A stretch of 21,708 nucleotides of DNA from DASZCR01 sp964246705. GTDB taxonomy: Bacteria > Acidobacteriota > Blastocatellia > Pyrinomonadales > Pyrinomonadaceae. The notes under the pieces are model-generated. The model searched no databases, was not told the origin of the DNA, and worked only from the letters and a program-made list of their open reading frames with translations. The stretch covers positions 1 through 21,708 of the forward strand of contig CAXTRQ010000098.1 of NCBI GenBank assembly GCA_964246705.1, in the 5' to 3' direction. Made by a program: the position numbers and the translations under genes. Below are positions 16,693-21,077 of the stretch, piece after piece. The first letter of the stretch is position 1. The number at the start of each line of letters is the position of its first letter.

Positions 16693-16820
16693 TTGGCGAC
16701 TAATTTGGTGAGAGGTTGACCACGTTTGACGATGGTCGTGCGCCCCTTAAAGCTTTGATGGGGCGCGGCGGGATTTGAACCCGCCTTTACACCGTGTACT
16801 CCCAACCGTGCATTCGCCAA
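16693..16820 (-). ncRNA. Y RNA-like gene B with permuted tRNA module
   Basis: Basal stem TTGGCGA/TCGCCAA (7 bp), perhaps extended by CTTT/AAAG. Internal loop: ATGCAC opposite AAATTAG. Upper stem GGT(T)GGGAG/CTCTCACC with a bulged T. Then a mini hairpin TACAC-G-GTGTA and a strong T arm (GGCGGG, TTCAAAT, CCCGCC). The acceptor-like stem GCGCCCC/GGGGCGC is a perfect 7 bp, closed by a loop of about 13 bases. A D-arm-like hairpin follows (GACCA, loop of 10, TGGTC). The perfect closed acceptor with the T arm before it and the D arm after it is strong evidence of a permuted tRNA module. Confidence 0.8.
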
Positions 16821-16847
16821 ATACAAAGATCAAAGTCGAGATAAGTG

Positions 16848-16911
16848 GGGCCGACGAGATTTAGTCGTGATGGGTACATTTATCAAATGTAGTCACGACC
16901 GCATTCGGCCC
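16848..16911 (-). ncRNA. Y RNA-like gene A, minimal form without T, acceptor or D arms
   Basis: Basal stem GGGCCGA/TCGGCCC (7 bp), internal loop ATGC opposite AAATCTCG, upper stem GGTCGTGA/TCACGACT (8 bp, one G-T), and one apical hairpin TACAT-TTGATAA-ATGTA. The stem frame and the ATGC loop match units B-E, but the tRNA module is reduced to the variable-arm hairpin. That hairpin resembles a tRNA-Ile(GAU) anticodon arm, which may be chance. It is the first unit after the Ro60 gene. Confidence 0.65.
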
Positions 16912-16922
16912 GGCATATTGAG

Positions 16923-17038
16923 GGATGAAGGCGGAAGGATGAAGGATGAAAGCGCGGCTAACCGACGCTTCATCTTTCATCGCAGCGAACTGCTTCACAA
17001 CAGCATTCTTTTCATCCTTCATCCTTCCGCCTTCATCC
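16923..17038. repeat. Palindromic element with perfect 29-bp arms, right after rsr
   Basis: The arm at 16923-16951 is an exact reverse complement of 17010-17038 (ggatgaaggcggaagg and onward), enclosing 58 bases with a further partial repeat (gatgaaagatgaagcg). It begins six bases after the Ro60 stop codon and ends before Y RNA unit A. It may stop transcription of rsr or be a MITE/REP-type element. Shorter relatives occur at 10046-10084 and 19343-19408. Confidence 0.75.
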
Positions 17039-17043
17039 TTTGA

Positions 17044-18612
17044 TTAAAGCGTTACCTGTTCGATAACGCCGACCCAGTGGTTCGCGTTGAGTTGCCCTGC
17101 GGCGAACTCTGCGATCACGTCGAAGACCTGATCGGAGAAGCCGCCGACGTTGAGAATGTCTGCGCGCTCCTGCGCCTGCACCGTGCCGTATGGCTGCACG
17201 TCAATGCAGACGAGGCGTGCGTTCGGGTTGCGTGCCCGGAAGACACTCCATTCGCGCATCATCTCCGTGCCGCGACCGCGATTCGCGTCAACCCACGATT
17301 CGTAGTCCGAAATGAAGATAACGAGGTCGCCCGCCGCCTTCCACTCGTTGAGAAGCGCGAGCGGCGCGCTACAATTCGTGCCGCCGCCGCCGATTGCCGC
17401 CAACTTCTGCGCCTTCGTCAACACGCTGTCGCGCGGATTCAAACGCAGATTGCCGACCACCGTCTGCTCGAAAGGGATGACCTCGGCGCGCGGGTTCTTG
17501 CGTAACACCGTCGCCGCCACGAGCGCCGCCACATCAATGACGCGCACCACGCTCGTCGCACCCTTGCGGTAACCCGTCACCGCGCTCGACATCGAGCCGG
17601 ACACATCCGGGCAGACGTAAACCTTGCCGCGAATCGTCGGCACGTTCTCGATGGCGACCTCCAACGCATCCTGTAGAGCGTCACGGACAATGGCCGGAAC
17701 CCTCTCGTCGGTCATCGTGTAGGCCGTCATCAACTGGTACGGAAAGACACGAGCGCGCTTAATCAACTCAGAATTGCTCAGGCGGCGCGCGATCAGTTCC
17801 GGCAGTCCGGGCTGGTCGAAGACGCCCTGCCGCGCAAACGTGTTGAGGTTCATGCGCGTCGTCTGCCACGAAGCGCGACGCGCAATCGCCGTCCATTCCG
17901 CCGTGCGGAGTTCGAGAGCCGTGAGCATCTGGAACGGGACATCGGGAACTTCCCGCAGGTCGCCGTCCTTGCTTCTCTCCTTGAATTCCTCGAAGTGGCG
18001 GATGACCTCCGGCAACTCTTCACGGTTGCATTCACGACCGAGAAGATAGCTGTAGAGAGCCGCGCGGTTCGGTGTCTTCGGCTTCGGGTGCACCATCTTG
18101 ACGATGTCGGCGAATGATGGCTGCTGTCCGACCGACGCCTTAAAGACCGACGCCTCGTCGCGCGCCTCCAACCACTCGCGCACCAGACGCTTCGGCGCGG
18201 AGCCGAGCGACTTGCGACCCGTCACACCCGAACGCATGATCTGCACGAAGTTTCGCAACATCCGTCCGTTATCAATGACGCGCGGAAAGATGGCGCACAG
18301 CAGAGCCGTATCGCGCGCCGAAAGCACCGCGCACAATAGCGCGGGCACGTCCTTCATATAGCCGCGCGCGCGCGCGTAGATGGCCGTGCGCGCGATGAAC
18401 TCAGGCTCGACCTCCGAGCAGAGAGCCAACACCTTCGCCAGTTGCTCTTCAGCGCCCGCGTAGAAGGTCGCGTTCAGGCAACCCGTCGCCGCGTACTGCG
18501 CCAACGCCTGCTTCGACGACAGCGCGTAAGCGGGCGCAACCTCTTCGTTGACGGCGTTGGTTGCCGGAACGAACCGTCCGACAAGCGACTTGAAAAGATT
18601 CTTGTTTGCCAT
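17044..18612 (-). CDS. rsr: Ro60/Rsr protein (TROVE domain, vWA domain)
   Basis: A 522-residue bacterial homologue of the Ro60 autoantigen. The TROVE module, a ring of helical HEAT-like repeats, occupies about residues 20-320 (for example AIYARARGYMKDVPALLCAV and YSYLLGRECNREELPEVIRH). A von Willebrand A domain follows at about 330-520 with an intact metal site: DVSGS (336-340), the Thr in GGGGTN (about 412) and the Asp in FISDYES (about 436). Ro60 binds misfolded RNA ends in its ring and Y RNAs on its outer face, and can hand RNA to exonucleases. The start is ATG 18612, with AGGAGGT (18622-18628) upstream; the longer frame to 18816 runs through a tRNA. It is flanked by tRNA-like genes upstream and Y RNA-like genes downstream on the same strand. 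Confidence 0.95.
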   Translation of the reverse strand: MANKNLFKSLVGRFVPATNAVNEEVAPAYALSSKQALAQYAATGCLNATFYAGAEEQLAKVLALCSEVEPEFIARTAIYARARGYMKDVPALLCAVLSARDTALLCAIFPRVIDNGRMLRNFVQIMRSGVTGRKSLGSAPKRLVREWLEARDEASVFKASVGQQPSFADIVKMVHPKPKTPNRAALYSYLLGRECNREELPEVIRHFEEFKERSKDGDLREVPDVPFQMLTALELRTAEWTAIARRASWQTTRMNLNTFARQGVFDQPGLPELIARRLSNSELIKRARVFPYQLMTAYTMTDERVPAIVRDALQDALEVAIENVPTIRGKVYVCPDVSGSMSSAVTGYRKGATSVVRVIDVAALVAATVLRKNPRAEVIPFEQTVVGNLRLNPRDSVLTKAQKLAAIGGGGTNCSAPLALLNEWKAAGDLVIFISDYESWVDANRGRGTEMMREWSVFRARNPNARLVCIDVQPYGTVQAQERADILNVGGFSDQVFDVIAEFAAGQLNANHWVGVIEQVTL

Positions 18613-18621
18613 AATCTGCTG

Positions 18622-18685
18622 ACCTCCTAACGGGCAAAAGTCCCGGCATTCCGACTTCAGACGTGAAGTCGAGTCCCCAAACTCG
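18622..18685 (-). promoter_or_regulatory. Structured leader and ribosome site of rsr
   Basis: Before the strong ribosome site AGGAGGT (18628-18622) the leader can form three hairpins: CGAGT/ACTCG (18670-18685), ACTTCA/TGAAGT (within 18653-18670) and CGGG/CCCG (18631-18645). The short stretch CGGAATGCCGGGAC between the second and third resembles the CGAATGCCGG motif of Y RNA unit D. Binding of Ro60 to its own leader is possible but unproven. Confidence 0.4.
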
Positions 18686-18743
18686 AAAAGCGAATCGAAG
18701 CGCCTTGTGAGAATCGCGTGGGCGAAAAAGAGTGATTGATAAA

Positions 18744-18815
18744 CTGCGGAGAAAGGAGTCGAACCTCTATGACCTGTTTCAAAGACAGACAGCTTGCCGG
18801 TTAGCTGACTCCGCA
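18744..18815 (-). tRNA. tRNA-Gln(UUG), complete cloverleaf, no encoded CCA
   Basis: Acceptor TGCGGAG/CTCCGCA with U1-A72 and G73, the identity pattern of bacterial tRNA-Gln. D arm AGCT, loop AACCGGCA, AGCT. Anticodon arm TCTGT, loop CTTTGAA, ACAGG (UUG). T arm AGAGG, TTCGACT, CCTTT with one G-T pair. Positions 8-9 are TC and the D stem begins with A, both unusual. It lies about 130 bases upstream of the rsr start on the same strand. It could be an extra or a decaying copy. Confidence 0.75.
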
Positions 18816-18920
18816 AAATGTCGAACGGTCAATAGTTCTAACGAAGAAAATTCAACGTCAGCCCTGAAAGGGACGAGAGCAACCGGCGGTTTTATTATCT
18901 CGAACTCACGTTATCAATAA
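18816..18920 (-). other. Spacer with several short hairpins
   Basis: These 105 bases between two tRNA-like genes contain stems AACGT/ACGTT, CGAGA/TCTCG, AACC-GCC-GGTT and CCCT-TTC-AGGG on the minus strand. No cloverleaf and no Y-type motif can be drawn with confidence. It may be processing spacer or a decayed tRNA-like gene. Confidence 0.3.
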
Positions 18921-18994
18921 TCGGGATGGTAGGACTCGAACCTACGATAATCCTGCATGTCGCGCAGGCGCTCTGGCCGCTGAGCTACGTCCCG
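18921..18994 (-). tRNA. tRNA-Val(GAC)-like gene with C33 and an acceptor mismatch
   Basis: Acceptor CGGGACG/CATCCCG pairs at six of seven positions, with C6 opposite A67. D arm GCTC, AGCGGCCA, GAGC. Anticodon arm CCTGC, loop GCGACAT, GCAGG. T arm GTAGG, TTCGAGT, CCTAC. The loop reads GAC at 34-36, but position 33 is C, where nearly all tRNAs have U. With the mismatch this suggests a degenerate tRNA or a tRNA mimic rather than an elongator. No CCA is encoded. Confidence 0.65.
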
Positions 18995-19006
18995 AAAAGT
19001 TGAAAG

Positions 19007-19072
19007 TCGCGGTGGATGGAATCGAACCCTCACAAGAAGTTTGCAAGACTTCTATGCTGCCGCTTACTGTCG
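19007..19072 (-). pseudogene. Remnant of a Cys- or Ala-like tRNA lacking its 5' acceptor strand
   Basis: A strong anticodon arm (GAAGT, loop CTTGCAA, ACTTC) and a T arm (GAGGG, TTCGATT, CCATC, one mismatch) lead to a 3' acceptor strand CACCGCG and A73. The 5' partner CGCGGTG is missing; upstream sequence is instead the arm of the palindrome at 19072-19123. The triplet reads UGC (Ala) with a 7-base loop or GCA (Cys) in a 9-base loop. AGTAAGCGGCAGC resembles the D-arm end of tRNA-Cys/Ser. It looks disrupted by repeat insertion. Confidence 0.55.
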
Positions 19073-19123
19073 TCTTGGCGCTAAAATTTTTGACGAGAGA
19101 AGAACAAAGTCTCGCGCCAAGAC
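19072..19123. repeat. Palindrome abutting a broken tRNA
   Basis: gtcttggcgc (19072-19081) and gcgccaagac (19114-19123) are perfect 10-bp arms; inside, cgaga/tctcg also pair. The sequence after the right arm (gccaagaagaattt) resembles the cgctaagaagaa repeats elsewhere in the window. It replaces the 5' acceptor strand of the tRNA remnant. Confidence 0.6.
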
Positions 19124-19170
19124 GCCAAGAAGAATTTGTGGGTTAAGCGCGCTCGCTTGTTTGAGTTTGG

Positions 19171-19245
19171 GCGGAGCGGCGGGACTCGAACCCGCGTGAA
19201 CTTGTTCCCAAAACAAGTGCCTGAAATCCCCTAGGCTACACTCCG
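19171..19245 (-). tRNA. tRNA-Pro(UGG), complete cloverleaf
   Basis: Acceptor CGGAGTG/CGCTCCG pairs fully (one G-T), with the C1-G72 pair usual for bacterial tRNA-Pro. D arm GCCT, ten-base loop AGGGGATTTC, AGGC. Anticodon arm CTTGT, TTTGGGA, ACAAG (UGG). T arm GCGGG, TTCGAGT, CCCGC. The discriminator is C rather than the usual A, which could impair charging. No CCA is encoded. Confidence 0.75.
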
Positions 19246-19259
19246 TTATAAAAATTGAT

Positions 19260-19333
19260 GCGCCGCGAGGGACTCGAAACCCCCAATATCAAGTTTCTAA
19301 AACTTGCGCCTTTGCCAATTCGACTACGCCGGG
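19260..19333 (-). tRNA. Degenerate tRNA-Leu(UAG)-like gene
   Basis: The anticodon arm is perfect: CAAGT, TTTAGAA, ACTTG (UAG, Leu). The D region (GTCGAATTGGCAAAGGC) is Leu-like. However, the T arm GGGGG/CCCTC closes an eight-base loop TTTCGAGT, the long variable arm expected of tRNA-Leu is only about five bases, and the acceptor strands (CCGGCG and GCGGCG) do not pair. It is probably a pseudo-tRNA or a tRNA-like RNA rather than a working tRNA. Confidence 0.55.
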
Positions 19334-19342
19334 AAATAAGAG

Positions 19343-19408
19343 CAAGGATAAAGGATGAAAAGAAGACTACTTCGATGAAAGCCGATTCTCGACAGCCGCG
19401 CTTTCATC
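19343..19408. repeat. ggatgaaa-type repeat with 9-bp inverted arms
   Basis: gatgaaagc (19374-19382) and gctttcatc (19400-19408) are perfect arms, preceded by aaggataaaggatgaaaag. It belongs to the same family as the palindromes at 10046-10084 and 16923-17038. Confidence 0.5.
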
Positions 19409-19465
19409 TTGGCTCTCGTTCTCTCCGCAATGACATGCAAAATTGAAATTCTTATGCTAAAAAAT

Positions 19466-19592
19466 AGTTGAAGGCAGAGAGCGGACGCACGAAGACCTAC
19501 TTCGGCGCACACTTCTCCTGAGGACGGCGAACCCCGGGACTCTCGCAAAGCACTGGGTTCGTTCGTCCGGCGAAGGCTCCCTGCCTTCAACT
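19466..19592 (-). ncRNA. Possible structured RNA with 17-bp basal stem and Y-like motif
   Basis: The ends AGTTGAAGGCAGGGAGC (19592-19576) and GCTCTCTGCCTTCAACT (19482-19466) pair over 17 bp with one G-T. Just inside the 5' arm is GGACGAACGAA, which can pair with TTCGTGCGTCC near the 3' arm with one A-G mismatch; GACGAACG resembles the GACGAATG of Y RNA unit E. Internal hairpins GAACCC/GGGTTC and CGAAG/CTTCG also form, so alternative folds exist. It lies upstream of the tRNA-like genes on the same strand. A transposable palindrome is the main alternative. Confidence 0.4.
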
Positions 19593-19622
19593 CTCACAAG
19601 GTACTTCGATTATCAAACAACA

Positions 19623-19669
19623 AATGGAGCGGGTATGTAGCTTCACAAGGGAAGCTGACCCGCTCCATT
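19623..19669. terminator. Strong 12-bp hairpin
   Basis: aatggagcgggt (19623-19634) pairs perfectly with acccgctccatt (19658-19669), with an inner stem agcttc/gaagct. On the minus strand it is followed by TGTTGTTTG, moderately T-rich. It may end the short transcript carrying the 73-aa frame, or be a processing element before the RNA genes. Confidence 0.5.
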
Positions 19670-19698
19670 CAAGTCTCTACAGATTTTCTTCGAGATTT

Positions 19699-19717
19699 GG
19701 GAGCGGGAGCCGCTCCC
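19699..19717. terminator. GC-rich 8-bp hairpin after the small minus-strand frame
   Basis: gggagcgg and ccgctccc pair perfectly around a three-base loop. It lies seven bases after the stop codon of the 73-codon frame. No T-tract follows, so it would protect an mRNA end or act with the hairpin at 19623-19669. Confidence 0.4.
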
Positions 19718-19723
19718 GCTGAA

Positions 19724-19945
19724 CTAAACTTGATACTGACGGTTATCCGAAAGCGGCATGCCTTCGAGTCGAACTGCCTGTCCGGGCAATTGTCTACCGT
19801 CAATAAAATTGATGGGAGACGAATTCAGACAATGGGCACGTCCGACGACCGCCGCCACGCCATAAAATTTGGCGGACGACTGCCAGACGGTCGTCTCGAT
19901 GACGACGACTGGCGTGCTGCCTATGTTTGTCCGATTCGTCAGCAT
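19724..19945 (-). CDS. Possible small protein of unknown function
   Basis: A 73-codon frame starting MLTNRTNIGSTPVVVIETTV and ending SDNRQYQV. It has ordinary amino-acid composition and is followed by two hairpins. A consensus-like promoter lies about 50 bases upstream, and GGAAGG lies 11 bases before ATG 19945, somewhat far. The frame stays open upstream to 19981. I do not recognise a family. It is the first possible product of the promoter that also points at the tRNA/Ro60/Y RNA cluster. It may be a chance frame. Confidence 0.35.
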   Translation of the reverse strand: MLTNRTNIGSTPVVVIETTVWQSSAKFYGVAAVVGRAHCLNSSPINFIDGRQLPGQAVRLEGMPLSDNRQYQV

Positions 19946-20000
19946 TGAAGTTTCAACCTTCCAGTTACAAAAACAACTCACTGATTGAGTCGCGGGTTCT

Positions 20001-20030
20001 TGTATAAGGCACGATGCTTTCTTCTGTCAA
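20001..20030 (-). promoter_or_regulatory. Consensus-like sigma-70 promoter pointing into the RNA cluster
   Basis: On the minus strand TTGACA (20030-20025), an 18-base spacer, and TATACA (20006-20001). Transcription would begin near 19993 and run toward the small frame and the tRNA-like genes. The flanks GTTCTTG and CAAGAAC are inverted repeats that cover both hexamers, so a dimeric regulator could bind here. Confidence 0.6.
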
Positions 20031-20136
20031 GAACTTTTTTATTCGGCTACTCACAGACTCAAGTACAACTCCGCCCTCCTCCACATGTTCAGAGCAGCGT
20101 ACTCAATCAATTTGGCGAGCTTATTGGAAGGGCAAG

Positions 20137-20194
20137 TGCCGATGGGGTGGACTCGATCCAAATTCACTGACACAGAGTGCTCAGAGCTTCCGGC
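20137..20194 (-). pseudogene. Possible tRNA relic just after the TIR gene
   Basis: A weak match: 5' GCCGG can pair with 3' TCGGC, a middle hairpin CTGA/TCAG exists, and TTTGG, ATCGAGT, CCACC looks like a decayed T arm leading to CCCATCGGCA. No D arm can be drawn. It lies six bases beyond the stop of the TIR gene. It could mark an old integration point at a tRNA, but may be chance. Confidence 0.25.
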
Positions 20195-20199
20195 TCATG

Positions 20200-21030
20200 T
20201 CATTCCGTGGTTTCATCATCTTCTAAAAATGGCGATTTGAACTTGGTTAATTGCATCTGCTGCCTTTCCTTTATCGTTTTGAAACGGAGATGCAGTTTTT
20301 CCTTCAAATCATTTGCGGTTTGCCAAATGATAAAGCGATTACCGGCTAAATCTAATTGAATGTCATCGCCCTTTCTGATGGTTAACACAAGTTCTTTATC
20401 CAAAGCATGGGCGTATCCTACCTCATAGTAGCAATTTGGTTTTTGATAAGTAAGATCGGCAACGACAATATCACTTAATCTGATATACCTAAGTATTTGC
20501 TCAGTAATAATTCTTGAATCTTGAACTTGTTCTATTCTTATAGGCTGGTATCCATAGTCTTCTATCACCGGCTTGATGGCGAGATCAAACACGGAATCCA
20601 ATTCGATGTCGCCAAATTTCATAACGACGAAAACTTTTTTCTTTGATGAGAAATGAAGCGCTAGTTGCTCGAACGCTTTTTCAAACTCTTTGTTGGTGAA
20701 GTTGCAAATTCTCGCTTCGAGGAGGTGGTTGTAATTACAATCTTCGATCAGGACGGGAATCAGGAATTTAGTTTGAAAATGCGCTTCCTTCATAAAAAAA
20801 GCGAAAAACTCTTTTTGTAGCCATGTTGACTCAATATAAGCTTTTGATAAGACGATGATTATATAGTCACAGTTTTCTATAACGGCATCTATGTTTTCTA
20901 CAATCTCTAAGCCATAATCGCTTTCAAGATTCACCGTCCATGGTATGACTCCGATGTCTCTCAACCTAGTTGATAGTTTACCAACAAAAGCTTGGTCAGC
21001 TATATAGTTGTAACTTATAAAGACTTTCAT
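20200..21030 (-). CDS. TIR-domain protein with nucleoside-deoxyribosyltransferase-like domain
   Basis: A 276-residue protein. Residues 1-130 are a TIR domain: MKVFISYNYIADQAF at the first strand, then ENCDYIIIVLSKAYIES and TWLQKEF with Trp 70 and Glu 74, the likely catalytic Glu of TIR NADases. Residues 131-255 form a second Rossmann-like domain (VFVVMKFGD, then SDIVVADLTYQKPNCYYEVG and YAHAL) that resembles nucleoside 2-deoxyribosyltransferases and recurs in defence proteins. The two domains suggest NAD or nucleotide turnover triggered by stress or infection; this is inference. The gene is clearly AT-richer than the window's other genes, a sign of transfer. Its upstream neighbour is a paralogue 47 bases away, probably in one operon. 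Confidence 0.85.
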   Translation of the reverse strand: MKVFISYNYIADQAFVGKLSTRLRDIGVIPWTVNLESDYGLEIVENIDAVIENCDYIIIVLSKAYIESTWLQKEFFAFFMKEAHFQTKFLIPVLIEDCNYNHLLEARICNFTNKEFEKAFEQLALHFSSKKKVFVVMKFGDIELDSVFDLAIKPVIEDYGYQPIRIEQVQDSRIITEQILRYIRLSDIVVADLTYQKPNCYYEVGYAHALDKELVLTIRKGDDIQLDLAGNRFIIWQTANDLKEKLHLRFKTIKERQQMQLTKFKSPFLEDDETTE

Positions 21031-21077
21031 GACGTACTCTCATTGAGCCTTAATGTGCGATTCATTATTAACAAGGT

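Noticed and set aside
18613..18816. 68-residue N-terminal extension of Rsr
   Set aside because: It reads through a tRNA gene and the rsr ribosome site; ATG 18612 has a strong, well-placed AGGAGGT.
16164..19592. CRISPR array
   Set aside because: The repeated units differ in sequence and length, with conservation of structure rather than of identical direct repeats, and no cas gene is present.
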